Shown: piece after piece, positions 25,556-34,918 of the stretch
Layout: each line of letters opens with the position of its first letter
Numbering within the stretch: the first letter of the stretch is position 1
Origin: Bifidobacterium commune
GTDB lineage: Bacteria; Actinomycetota; Actinomycetes; Actinomycetales; Bifidobacteriaceae
Reading direction: 5' to 3'
Assembly (NCBI RefSeq): GCF_900094885.1
Contig: NZ_FMBL01000001.1
Coordinates: 152,867 to 216,866 of the forward strand
DNA: 64,000 nucleotides
The notes under the pieces: generated by a model
Told to the model about the DNA's origin: nothing
Databases searched by the model: none
Seen by the model: only the letters and a program-made list of their open reading frames with translations
Translations under genes and position numbers: made by a program

Positions 25556-26818
25556 ATGGCACTGTTAACGCCGAAGGATATCAGGGAACATGCCTTCCAA
25601 ACCGTACGTTTCAAAGAAGGGTACGACGTCGAAGAGGTCGATGATTTCCTCGATCAAGTAACCGAGACCGTAGAAGCTCTTGGCAAGCAGGCTGTAGCGA
25701 ACGACAACGGCCAGTCAACGCAGTCGTTGGGTCCGGATGTCAGTAAGCTGAACTCCAAGATTTCCGATCTTACCTCGCAAGTGCAGTCATTGAGTCGCGA
25801 AAACCAGGCGTTGAAGGCTGCTAGCAAGAATACCGATGCCGACAAGACCTCGATGGTCGCCGCATCCAAGCTCGCTGAAGTCGAAGAAAGTAACAAAAGC
25901 CTCACTCAGCAGAACAAGCAACTCAAGGATCAGATCGACCGCCTGAATTCCCAGATCGACCAGCTCACCGCTCAGGCCGCTCAGGCCGTTGGCAAGAAGG
26001 ACCTCAACAACCAGCTTGTTGCCGTTCAGCAGGAGCGCGATGAGTTCCGTTCTGGTAACGAGAAGCTTTCTCGTGAACTTGAACAGGCTAAGAAGCAGCT
26101 GGCTAGTGCGAGCTCCCAGACTCAGCAGATTCAGGATCTTTCTCGACAACTTCAGGAGTCCAAGCAGCGCGAAAATCAGCTGCGTGCACAGGTCTCTAAG
26201 ATTGAGCCGAACACAGAAACCGGCAGCTTGCAGAAGATTGCGGGCGCTGCCGCCGGCGCTTCCAGTGAACCCGAGCGCGCAACTGCTATGCTTGCGCTTG
26301 CCATGCAGCTGCATGACCAGTATGTGGATAAGGGCAAAGCCAAGGCCAAGGAAATCACTGAAGCCAGCCAGGTGAAGTATCAGGAAATACTTACCAAGGC
26401 CAACGATTATTCGACTCGCACCCGTGGGGAAGCCGATGAGTACGCCAAGCAGACGCGTGGCAAGGCTGAGGAATACTTGAAGCACACCCGCATCGAAGCC
26501 GATGGGTATGCGCAGAAGACCCGGACGGCCGCTGACGACTATTCAACTCAGAAGCGCGCCACCGCTGATGCTTATGAGGCAGAGGTCCAGCGTCGTGCCG
26601 GCGAGTACGATCAGAAGACCCGCTCCGCAGCTGAGGTTTACGCCAAGCACGTGCGTGAGAACCTTGCGGAGGAATCCAAGGCAGCTGAGGCCAATATTCA
26701 GAGCCTCAAGCAGTTCGAGACCGAGTATCGTTCTCGTCTCACTGATTTCCTCAAGCAGCTGGTCTCTCAGGTCGGCGAAAGCGACTCGTACAATGCCGTG
26801 GAAGAGTCCAAAGACTGA
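25556..26818 (+). CDS. wag31: DivIVA/Wag31 polar growth protein with an 11-residue repeat array
   Basis: DivIVA recruits the growth machinery at poles and septa. The 420-residue protein has the lipid-binding N-terminus MALLTPKDIREHAFQTVRF then EGYDVEEVDDFLDQV, a long coiled coil at ~55-210 rich in Gln, Lys and Glu, and a second helical stretch. Residues 284-371 form eight consecutive 11-residue repeats, for example DYSTRTRGEAD, EYAKQTRGKAE, EYLKHTRIEAD, GYAQKTRTAAD and EYDQKTRSAAE. It follows yggT after about 100 bases and precedes lspA by 12 bases. Confidence 0.93.
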   Translation: MALLTPKDIREHAFQTVRFKEGYDVEEVDDFLDQVTETVEALGKQAVANDNGQSTQSLGPDVSKLNSKISDLTSQVQSLSRENQALKAASKNTDADKTSMVAASKLAEVEESNKSLTQQNKQLKDQIDRLNSQIDQLTAQAAQAVGKKDLNNQLVAVQQERDEFRSGNEKLSRELEQAKKQLASASSQTQQIQDLSRQLQESKQRENQLRAQVSKIEPNTETGSLQKIAGAAAGASSEPERATAMLALAMQLHDQYVDKGKAKAKEITEASQVKYQEILTKANDYSTRTRGEADEYAKQTRGKAEEYLKHTRIEADGYAQKTRTAADDYSTQKRATADAYEAEVQRRAGEYDQKTRSAAEVYAKHVRENLAEESKAAEANIQSLKQFETEYRSRLTDFLKQLVSQVGESDSYNAVEESKD

Positions 26819-26830
26819 CTTGGTCACGGT

Positions 26831-27379
26831 ATGAAGAGCATATCAACTAAACGGCTGCGCTTTCGTGTGGCCGTTTTTCTTGCCGTAGCGGTCATAGCCG
26901 TATTGCTTGACCGTCTGACCAAGTTATGGGCTTTGGCATCGTTGGACGGTGATGAGAACGTCGTCGTTGTTCCCAAACTCCTTAGCTTGACTTTGGTTCA
27001 TAATCCGGGTGCGTCACTGGGGCTTGGATCTTCCGTGACGTGGCTGATCTCTTGCCTGGCATCTGTCGCATGCGTTGTGCTGGCATATCTGGGGCTGACT
27101 ACAGGTTCGCTGTGGTGGGCATCGGGGCTGGCATTGGCGTTTGCTGGTGCGTTCGGCAATCTTACTGACCGTGTGGTATACGCGCGTGGATTCCTTAACG
27201 GTTCGGTGGTCGATTTTTTGAACTATGGTTGGTCAGTGGGTAATGTGGCTGATATTGAGTTGGTGCTCGCTGTGGTAATTATCGTGGTCTTGTTGTTTGT
27301 TGGTGTGCCGTTGCGTGCGAAGGAAACACTTGAGCAGGCATCCGCAACCGCCGCGGGCAGTGGAGTGGATGACCGATGA
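26831..27379 (+). CDS. lspA: Lipoprotein signal peptidase (signal peptidase II)
   Basis: Cleaves the signal peptide of prolipoproteins after lipidation. The 182-residue protein has four hydrophobic helices and the family motifs LVHNPGASLGLG, GAFGNLTDRV and VVDFLNYG, which hold the two catalytic aspartates. Its stop overlaps the rluD start (ATGA), so the two are coupled. The C-terminal tail after the last helix is short and charged. Confidence 0.95.
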   Translation: MKSISTKRLRFRVAVFLAVAVIAVLLDRLTKLWALASLDGDENVVVVPKLLSLTLVHNPGASLGLGSSVTWLISCLASVACVVLAYLGLTTGSLWWASGLALAFAGAFGNLTDRVVYARGFLNGSVVDFLNYGWSVGNVADIELVLAVVIIVVLLFVGVPLRAKETLEQASATAAGSGVDDR

Positions 27380-28290
27380 GTCGCCTCGTGCCCGCTCCAG
27401 ATGCTTTGATCGGCAAAAGATTCGATGTAGCCGTATCAAAGATGTTGGGTGTTTCTCGTTCTAAAGCAGTTGACCTTATTGATACCGGTGAAGTCAGCAT
27501 TCTTCAGCGCGCACTTTCGAAATCAGGCACCCTTTCCAAAGGTGATACAGTTCAATTCAACCTTCAAGGCAAGCAGCTCGAACCGGAACCTCTTGCTGTA
27601 GATATGGCTGTTGTCTATGAGGACGAGGACATTGTCGTCGTTGACAAGCCGGTTGGTGTGGCAGCGCATGCTTCGGTTGGATGGACTGGTCCCACTGTAC
27701 TTGGTAGCCTTCAGGCGCGGGGGGTGCATATCACTTCTCTCGGTGCCCCGGGCAGGCAAGGTATCGTCAGCCGGCTTGATGTGGGCACGAGTGGTTTGAT
27801 GCTGGTATGCAAATCCGATCTGGCCTACCGCGAGATGCGTCGTCAGTTCGCCGAGCACGAGGTGACAAAAATCTACCATGCGTTGGTACAGGGAAATCTT
27901 TCGCACGATAAGGCAACCATTGAGGCGCCAATCGGACGTGCCAAAGTTTCGGATTTCCGGTTTACGGTTACTCCTCTTGGCAAACCGGCAATTACCCACT
28001 GGGATGTGCTGGAACGGTTCAGTGAAGCCACGCTGGTAAGTGTCAACCTTGAGACGGGTCGTACGCACCAGATTCGTGTCCATTTTTCTTCAATCGGACA
28101 TCCACTGGTGGGCGATTCGATGTATGGGGCCAATCCGGTGTTTGCTCAGAATCTTGAGTTGGGCCGGCAATGGCTGCATGCCATGAGGTTGGAGTTCAGG
28201 CACCCACGTACTCGTGTCTGGACAACGGTTGAATCGCATTACCCCGCTGATCTTCGGCATGTCCTTGACCGAGTGCGTGCTGATAGGTAA
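27376..28290 (+). CDS. rluD: RluA/RluD family rRNA pseudouridine synthase
   Basis: Isomerises uridines in RNA; RluD acts on 23S helix 69. The 304-residue protein has an N-terminal S4 RNA-binding domain (RFDVAVSKMLGVSRSKAVDL) and the catalytic domain with SRLDVGTSGLMLV (catalytic Asp), the KIYHALVQG stretch, GRTHQIRVHF and HPLVGDSMYG. Whether it is RluD or a close paralogue cannot be settled from motifs alone. It ends the ftsZ cluster. Confidence 0.92.
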   Translation: MSRLVPAPDALIGKRFDVAVSKMLGVSRSKAVDLIDTGEVSILQRALSKSGTLSKGDTVQFNLQGKQLEPEPLAVDMAVVYEDEDIVVVDKPVGVAAHASVGWTGPTVLGSLQARGVHITSLGAPGRQGIVSRLDVGTSGLMLVCKSDLAYREMRRQFAEHEVTKIYHALVQGNLSHDKATIEAPIGRAKVSDFRFTVTPLGKPAITHWDVLERFSEATLVSVNLETGRTHQIRVHFSSIGHPLVGDSMYGANPVFAQNLELGRQWLHAMRLEFRHPRTRVWTTVESHYPADLRHVLDRVRADR

Positions 28291-28718
28291 TAATTTCTGA
28301 TTGTTTTTGGTTTGTCCTGCTTGCGACGAAAAATCCCGTGGGTCCGCGTTGACCCTTACATGAGGTTCCATCCCGCTTCATCTCAAACGAAGCTGTTGAA
28401 TGATTATGTGGCAGGAGCCGGTGCGGCTGACCGATTGCGAAATTACCGTTTCGTGAATGACTGAATATGCGATACATTTATATTTTGATTGGATAAACGT
28501 ATCTGCTGGTAAGGAGACTGACCGATCGAACAGCTTTCTAGACGTGGAGAGAGAGGAGCATGATTTTTCGTTTATCGATGATGTGCGAGCCTGTCCGTTT
28601 CGAAATCGTATGCGGGACAAGCTCACAAACTATAAGAACAGTGTGATCCTAATTGATTAATCGATCGTTTTCCGTTGGGTGAGTTTAACTTGTTGCGGAA
28701 ACACAGAAAAGGGATGAA
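28291..28718. other. Intergenic region rluD-glpF with AT-rich stretch
   Basis: 428 bases. It includes an AT-rich frame at 28457-28660 (67 codons, ATG start, no clear ribosome binding site) and a 28-codon frame starting at 28560 preceded by GAGGAG. Neither resembles a known family. The region also contains the upstream part of the channel gene with GGGATGAAATGG at its 3' end. Confidence 0.4.
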
Positions 28719-29450
28719 ATGGAATTTACGTTTCTTCAAAAACTGGCGGCTGAGTTTCTTGGTACGATGATACTGCTGATTCTCGGTAACGGATCTGTAG
28801 CCAACACAGACCTGAAGGGAACAAAGGGGCATGCATCCGGGTGGCTTAACATCGCCTTGGGATATGGTATGGGCGTTATGGTCCCTGTAATGATGTTTGG
28901 CGGTGTTTCCGGTTCTCACATCAATCCCGCGATGACATTGGCGCAGGCTTTCACCGGACTTTTCCCGTGGTCGCAAGTGCTTCCTTACATCGTGGCGCAG
29001 CTGCTCGGCGCCTTCGTGGGACAGCTCATCGTCTTCATCATCTATATGCCACACTTTGAAGCGGAAACTAATCCCGACTTGATTTTCGGCTGTTTCAGTA
29101 CATCCGACGCTACCGGCAACAAGATCAATTATTTCCTTACCGAGCTTTTGGCAACCGCTGTTCTTGTGTTCGCATCAGTGGCATGCCTGAAACTGCCTTG
29201 GGGGCAGGAGAATCCTGCTGTCGCTGCCATTATCCTTGGTCTGATCATCACCGCTATGGTAACTTCTATGGGTGGTCCCACCGGTTGTGCCTTGAACCCC
29301 GCACGTGACCTCATGCCGCGAGTCCTGCATCAGATTCTTCCCATTGCCAATAAGGGGACGTCGCGTTGGGAAGAAGCCTGGATTCCTGTGGTGGCTCCAA
29401 TTGTTGGTGCGATCATTGGTCTCGGCTTGTTCAAGATCTGCTTCATGTAA
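28719..29450 (+). CDS. glpF: Major intrinsic protein, glycerol facilitator type
   Basis: A channel for glycerol or other small solutes. The 243-residue protein has six hydrophobic segments and both NPA boxes: SHINPAMTLAQ in the first half and ALNPARDLMPR in the second; the Asp after NPAR is typical of glycerol-type channels. The start ATG at 28719 follows AAAAGGGATGAA. It stands alone, followed by a hairpin terminator, so no glycerol kinase partner is next to it. Confidence 0.92.
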   Translation: MEFTFLQKLAAEFLGTMILLILGNGSVANTDLKGTKGHASGWLNIALGYGMGVMVPVMMFGGVSGSHINPAMTLAQAFTGLFPWSQVLPYIVAQLLGAFVGQLIVFIIYMPHFEAETNPDLIFGCFSTSDATGNKINYFLTELLATAVLVFASVACLKLPWGQENPAVAAIILGLIITAMVTSMGGPTGCALNPARDLMPRVLHQILPIANKGTSRWEEAWIPVVAPIVGAIIGLGLFKICFM

Positions 29451-29531
29451 TCCGGCACTTTGCAGGAGTTCTTTGGCATCAGCAGAACAGCTGGCGACGA
29501 TAACTAGTTCAAGAATATCTGAAATGAGAAC

Positions 29532-29571
29532 AAGGCTCACTTTACCGCTTTATGGTGAAGGTGAGCCTTTC
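29532..29571 (+). terminator. Intrinsic terminator after glpF
   Basis: AAGGCTCAC (29532-29540) pairs with GTGAGCCTT (29561-29569), with a partly paired inner stem and a short T-run at the end. It lies 82 bases after the glpF stop and 80 before dnaE. Confidence 0.75.
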
Positions 29572-29650
29572 TGTGTTTCTGAGACCATCACCGCTGTGGC
29601 ATGTTTTTCCCGACTGCTTATAGTCGCCTTGCTTCGCTATCGTTGAGGGC

Positions 29651-32600
29651 ATGGCTCAGTCGGGAAATTTTGTTCACTTGCATAACCATACACATTATTC
29701 GTTGCTTGATGGCGCATCAAAGATTCCCGATTTGATTTCGCGCGCCAAGGAACTTGAAATGCCCGCCATAGCTATCACCGATCATGGCAACATGCACGGT
29801 GCTTACGAAATGTGGAGCAATGCCGTCAGTGCCGGTATCAAGCCGATTATTGGCATCGAGGCGTATGTCACGCCTGAGACGGCCAGGGGTGATAAGTCGC
29901 GTGTTCGCTGGGGAACCGAGGCTCAGCGCAGCGATGACGTTTCCGGTGGTGGTTTCATCACCCACATGACGATGTGGGCGGAAAACGACGAGGGGCTGGT
30001 CAATCTGATGAAGGCCTCGTCGGTGGCCAATCTTGAGGGTCGTGTCGGCAAATGGCCCCGTATGGATTATGACGTTCTGGAAACGTATCACAAAGGGATC
30101 ATAGCGACTTCCGGGTGCCCCTCGGGCATCATCCAGACGCGTCTGCGCTTGGGGCAATACGATGAGGCCTTGCGTGCCGCACATCAGCTGCAAGACATAT
30201 TCGGCCGCGACAATTTCTACATCGAACTGATGGATCACAATCTCGAGATTGAAAAGCGAATCGTGGGTGATTTACTTAAGATTGCCAAAGATTTGAACGC
30301 TCCCATCATCGCCACGAACGATTCGCATTACGTTCATGAAGCGGACCGCGGCTCACAGGATGCGATGCTGTGCATTAACTCGGGTTCGCAACTGGATGAC
30401 CCGAACCGTTTCAAGTTCGACGGTTCCGGCTATTACATCAAATCGGCTCAGGAGATGCGCGAACTATTCAAGGAATTCCCCGAAGCCTGTGACAATACAC
30501 TTGAAGTGGCCGAGCGTTGCAATGTCATGTTCGACGACCATGAGGATGGCGCATTCATGCCGGTCTTCGACTGCCCCGAGGGTTGGGATGAGACTTCCCT
30601 CTTCCTGCACGATGTGCAAAAGGGGCTTGAGAATCGTTATGACGGAAACATACCGGACGATGTGCGCAAGCAAGCGGATTACGAGTGCGGTGTGATTTGT
30701 CAGATGCAGTTCTGCGGTTACTTCCTCGTGGTTTCCGACTACATTAACTGGGCCAAGACCCATGGTGTCATGGTGGGTCCTGGTCGTGGCTCCGCCGCAG
30801 GTTCGATGGTCGCGTATGCGATGGGCATCACCGAGCTTGATCCGCTCAAGCACGGCCTGATTTTCGAACGCTTCCTGAACCCCGAGCGTGTGTCCCTGCC
30901 TGATATCGATATTGATTTCGATCCTGAGGGCCGGCAGAATGTTCTCGATTACGTGGCTGACAAATATGGGCATGACAAGGTGGCGCAGTGCGTCATCTAC
31001 GGTACCATCAAGACGAAGCAGGCTCTGAAGGATTCCGCGCGAATCATGGGCTACGAATATTCCGTCGGGGAAAGAATCACCAAAGCGTTGCCGCCTAGCA
31101 AGAATGGCAAGGACGCAAGCCTCGTAGAGATATTCGACACGAATTCCAAGCATTATGCTGAAGCGCGCGAATTCCGCGAGCTCTATGATGCCGATCGGGA
31201 TGCGAAGCGCATCACTGACCAGGCCAAGGGTATCGAGGGCCTGATTCGACAGACCGGCGTGCACGCCTGCGCCACAATCATGTCGGCTACTCCGATCACG
31301 GACACCTCGCCGTTGCTGGAACGCACCGATGGAACGGTGACCACGACTTTCGAGTATCATACGTGCGAAACCATGGGGCTGGTAAAGAACGACTTCCTCG
31401 GCCTGTCCAACTTGACGGTTATTCGCGATACGTTGAAGAACATCGAGCTCAACGGCAAAGAACCGATTGACTACACCAAGATTCCGCTGGACGACAAGGC
31501 CACATACGAGCTGCTGGCACGAGGGGACACACTTGGAGTTTTCCAGCTCGATAGTGATGGCATGCGGGCGCTGCTTAAAAGCCTTAAGCCCGATAACTTC
31601 AACGATATATCCGCGCTCATCGCGCTCTATCGACCGGGCCCGATGGATATGGATTCGCACAACAACTATGCCAAACGCAAGAACGGCCTGCAGCCGATTA
31701 CGCCCATCAACGACGAGGTGGCCGAAGTGCTTGCACCGGTGCTCGACGAGACCTATGGTCTGATCGTTTATCAGGAGCAGGTGCAGTCCGCCGCTCGGAT
31801 TTTGGCGGGATATTCCTTGGGGCGAGCCGATGTTCTGCGACGTGCAATGGGTAAGAAGAAGCCCGAGGTGTTGGCCAAGGAACAGATACCGTTCTTCGAA
31901 GGTATGAAAGAGCATGGGTACTCGCGCAAGGCGGCACAGGATGTCTGGGATATTCTCGTTCCGTTCTCAGGATATGCGTTCAACAAGGCGCATTCGGCGG
32001 CGTATGGCTTAATTTCCTACTGGACCGCCTATTTCAAAGCTCATTATCCGGTCGAATTCATGGCCGCCTTGCTGCAGAACGAACGTACCAACAAAAACAA
32101 GACCGCGCTTTATCTTGGTGAGGCCCGACGTATGGGCATCCAGGTGTTGCCGCCGGATGTCAACGAGTCACGGTTGGAATATGCCCCTGTCGGGGACATC
32201 ATCCGTTTCGGTCTCGGCGCCATCCGCAATGTGGGTGACAAGGCCGTGCAGGACATTATCGCCGAACGCGAGAGCAAGCGCGGCAAATACGTCAATTTCA
32301 TTGATTTTATTCGCCGTGTGCCGTTCAGTGCCATGAATCGACGGTTAGTGGAATCGCTGATCAAAGCAGGTGCCTTCGATTCCATCGACCCCAACCGTCG
32401 TGCGATCTATCAGATCCACGAACCGGCTATCGATTCGATGGTTGGTCTGAAACGAAAGCAGGCTGAAGGACAGTTCGATCTGTTCAGTGATCTGGATTCC
32501 GATGGCGGCGGCGAAGGCTCCGAAGCTGATTCGATGGGCGACGCTCAGGTCAGTGTCCCAGATATCGAGGAATGGGACAAGAAGACGAAGCTCAACTTTG

Positions 32601-33220
32601 AGCGTGAGATGCTTGGTCTCTACGTTTCGGACCATCCGCTTTCGGGTATGGCTTCCGTTCTCAACAGCCTGCGTGACATGTCCATCGCCCAGCTGATCAA
32701 CAGCGCACCGAAAATGGATGACCGACAGCAGGTCACGATAGCGGGGCTGATCACTTCCGTTGACCGCCGTGTTTCCAAAAAAGGCAATCCTTGGGCCTTG
32801 GTAACCATCGAGGACATGGAAAGTTCCATCCAGTGCATGTTCTTCGGCAAGGCATATACTGCGTCCGCGGAATCGATGGCCGTAGATGAGGTGGTGCAGG
32901 TTCGAGGGCAGATCGATCTGCGTGACGAGACGGTGAGCATGAGGGCCAATGAAATGATCGTCCCCAACCTCGTGTCTGAAGATGAACGTCCATTGGTGCT
33001 GACTTTGCCGCAGACCGCTCTGAATCGTTCTCATGTCATGAAGCTGGGTCAGGTACTTGTTCATCATCCCGGCACCTGTGAGGTCAAGTTGGCCATTATC
33101 GATGGCAATGGCAGTGCGCAGGTATTGACGTTCGGCGACCGATTCCGTATCAAGCGTGAGACCTCATTGTTTGCGGAAATTAAAATCCTGTTCGGTCCAA
33201 AGTGTCTGCCGGCTTCCTAA
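29651..33220 (+). CDS. dnaE: DNA polymerase III alpha subunit
   Basis: The replicative polymerase. The 1189-residue protein has an N-terminal PHP domain (FVHLHNHTHYSLLDGASKIP, AITDHGNMHGAY), the polymerase core with GPGRGSAAGSMVAYAMGITE, the catalytic DIDIDFDPEGR, an HhH/fingers region, a beta-clamp-type peptide QFDLF near residue 950, and an OB domain with the ITSVDRRVSKKGNPWALVTIED stretch split by normal insertions. This is the DnaE1 type. It is a single gene between glpF and the his cluster. Confidence 0.97.
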   Translation: MAQSGNFVHLHNHTHYSLLDGASKIPDLISRAKELEMPAIAITDHGNMHGAYEMWSNAVSAGIKPIIGIEAYVTPETARGDKSRVRWGTEAQRSDDVSGGGFITHMTMWAENDEGLVNLMKASSVANLEGRVGKWPRMDYDVLETYHKGIIATSGCPSGIIQTRLRLGQYDEALRAAHQLQDIFGRDNFYIELMDHNLEIEKRIVGDLLKIAKDLNAPIIATNDSHYVHEADRGSQDAMLCINSGSQLDDPNRFKFDGSGYYIKSAQEMRELFKEFPEACDNTLEVAERCNVMFDDHEDGAFMPVFDCPEGWDETSLFLHDVQKGLENRYDGNIPDDVRKQADYECGVICQMQFCGYFLVVSDYINWAKTHGVMVGPGRGSAAGSMVAYAMGITELDPLKHGLIFERFLNPERVSLPDIDIDFDPEGRQNVLDYVADKYGHDKVAQCVIYGTIKTKQALKDSARIMGYEYSVGERITKALPPSKNGKDASLVEIFDTNSKHYAEAREFRELYDADRDAKRITDQAKGIEGLIRQTGVHACATIMSATPITDTSPLLERTDGTVTTTFEYHTCETMGLVKNDFLGLSNLTVIRDTLKNIELNGKEPIDYTKIPLDDKATYELLARGDTLGVFQLDSDGMRALLKSLKPDNFNDISALIALYRPGPMDMDSHNNYAKRKNGLQPITPINDEVAEVLAPVLDETYGLIVYQEQVQSAARILAGYSLGRADVLRRAMGKKKPEVLAKEQIPFFEGMKEHGYSRKAAQDVWDILVPFSGYAFNKAHSAAYGLISYWTAYFKAHYPVEFMAALLQNERTNKNKTALYLGEARRMGIQVLPPDVNESRLEYAPVGDIIRFGLGAIRNVGDKAVQDIIAERESKRGKYVNFIDFIRRVPFSAMNRRLVESLIKAGAFDSIDPNRRAIYQIHEPAIDSMVGLKRKQAEGQFDLFSDLDSDGGGEGSEADSMGDAQVSVPDIEEWDKKTKLNFEREMLGLYVSDHPLSGMASVLNSLRDMSIAQLINSAPKMDDRQQVTIAGLITSVDRRVSKKGNPWALVTIEDMESSIQCMFFGKAYTASAESMAVDEVVQVRGQIDLRDETVSMRANEMIVPNLVSEDERPLVLTLPQTALNRSHVMKLGQVLVHHPGTCEVKLAIIDGNGSAQVLTFGDRFRIKRETSLFAEIKILFGPKCLPAS

Positions 33221-33267
33221 GGGTCTACCGCACGCCTATTTGTTGGTGCGCGTGAAGGTTCTGGTTG

Positions 33268-33305
33268 CAAAGCCGTTACAGTTTCCATTGGGAACTGTAG
33301 CTTTG
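33268..33305. other. Hairpin between dnaE and hisD
   Basis: CAAAGC (33268-33273) pairs with GCTTTG (33300-33305), and inside it TACAGTT (33277-33283) pairs with AACTGTA (33293-33299). No T-run follows. It may end dnaE or be a leader element of the his cluster. Confidence 0.45.
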
Positions 33306-33449
33306 TGCCATACGCAAGTGATGTACGAGGTTGTTTGAGGGTCACGAAATCTGCAGGTAATGACCGGCTGGCACTCGTAATGCGTGAAGGTCTCAGCATA
33401 TGAATCGTGTTTGTTGATATATAGGATGTGCCGGATACGATAAATCAGT

Positions 33450-34844
33450 ATGAACGGTACTGTTATGCGAATGATTGACCTGCGCGGAAAGCGCCTCACC
33501 CGTGCGCAAATGCTGGAAGCCATGCCCAGAGCCGAAATGGGCACTGACGAAGCCAGCGATGCTGTGCGTCCCATCCTCGAAGACGTCAAGGCTCGCGGTG
33601 CTGCAGCATTGCGCGATTTTGAGGAGAAATTCGATCACATTCGTCCAGTTCATTTGCGTGTGCCGGTTGAGGCGATGTATAGCGCTCTTGAAGAGTTGGA
33701 CCCGGAGATTCGTGCAGCCATCGAGGAGTCGGTGCGTCGTATTCGTAAGGTGTGCATTTCGCAGGTGCCGGAGAACTTCTATACCGATTTGGCCAAAGGT
33801 GCCAGGGTTTCGCAACGCTGGATTCCGGTCGAGCGCGTTGGTCTTTACGTTCCGGGCGGTAAGGCTGTTTATCCGACCTCCGTCATTATGAACACCGTTC
33901 CGGCTCAGGTAGCGGGTGTCTCCTCGCTGGCCATCGCCACACCTCCGAGTGCCGATAACGATGGTTTACCCAACAAGACCATCCTCGCCACATGCGCCGT
34001 TCTTGGCGTTGACGAGGTCTATGCGGTTGGTGGAGCCCAGGCCATTGCCATGTTTGCCTATGGTGCGAACGGTTCCGAACCGCAAGATGGCAAGGTGTTG
34101 TGCGAACCGGTCGACAAGATTACCGGTCCGGGCAATATTTTCGTGGCTACAGCCAAGAGCATGGTCTCCGGCATCGTCGGGATCGATGCGGTTGCGGGGC
34201 CTACGGAAATCGCTATATTGGCCGATAAGACAGCCAACCCCGACTGGGTGGCAGCCGATCTGATCGGTCAGGCCGAGCATGACGAGCTTGCCGGTTCGGT
34301 GTTGATTACCGACAGTGAAGAGTTGGCTCGCAATGTGCAGAAAAGCCTTGATTGCCGGGTGCCGAGGACGATGTCTCATGAACGAGTGAGCACATCCTTG
34401 GCCGGTCGTCAATCAGGCATCATTCTCACTGACGATCTTGAGCAGTCCGTCGATGCAGCCAATGCGTATGCCGCTGAACACCTCGAGATTCAGGTCGAAA
34501 ACCCGGACGAGGTCGTGCCGCAAATCAAGAATGCCGGTGCAATCTTCTGTGGGCAGTACTCCCCGGTGCCCCTTGGTGATTACATGTCCGGCTCCAACCA
34601 CGTGCTTCCCACCGGCGGTACCGCTCGCTTTGCCTCTGGTCTGGGTGTGCACACCTTTATGAAGCCGGTAGAGGTCATTGAATACGACGAGCAGGGATTG
34701 AAGGCGATTGCTTCCAAGATCAACACGTTCGCTGTTTCCGAAAGTCTGCCGGCGCACGGTGAATCGGTGCTCAGTCGTTTCGTTGACGATCCATACGATA
34801 AGGCCACGCTTAAGGACCAGGAGCGCCAGGCAGGGCTGCGATAA
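33450..34844 (+). CDS. hisD: Histidinol dehydrogenase
   Basis: Carries out the last two oxidations of histidine biosynthesis. The 464-residue protein has the family features: PVERVGLYVPGGKAVYPTSV, AGVSSLAIATPP, YAVGGAQAIAMFAYG, KITGPGN, AGPTEIAILAD and the conserved Glu/His near EHDELAGS. Two later ATGs (33465 and 33471) are possible starts; no ribosome binding site clearly decides. It heads the histidine cluster and is followed by hisC. Confidence 0.96.
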   Translation: MNGTVMRMIDLRGKRLTRAQMLEAMPRAEMGTDEASDAVRPILEDVKARGAAALRDFEEKFDHIRPVHLRVPVEAMYSALEELDPEIRAAIEESVRRIRKVCISQVPENFYTDLAKGARVSQRWIPVERVGLYVPGGKAVYPTSVIMNTVPAQVAGVSSLAIATPPSADNDGLPNKTILATCAVLGVDEVYAVGGAQAIAMFAYGANGSEPQDGKVLCEPVDKITGPGNIFVATAKSMVSGIVGIDAVAGPTEIAILADKTANPDWVAADLIGQAEHDELAGSVLITDSEELARNVQKSLDCRVPRTMSHERVSTSLAGRQSGIILTDDLEQSVDAANAYAAEHLEIQVENPDEVVPQIKNAGAIFCGQYSPVPLGDYMSGSNHVLPTGGTARFASGLGVHTFMKPVEVIEYDEQGLKAIASKINTFAVSESLPAHGESVLSRFVDDPYDKATLKDQERQAGLR

Positions 34845-34918
34845 TAGTGCGTTTTGAAAACGGGGCATTCGTTGTTAGTAGTGTCCCGAAGCCAAGCGTA
34901 CGAGAACAAAGGAAGATG

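Noticed and set aside
30464-31915. 483-codon minus-strand frame opposite dnaE
   Set aside because: Antisense shadow of the dnaE polymerase domain, without motifs or start signals.
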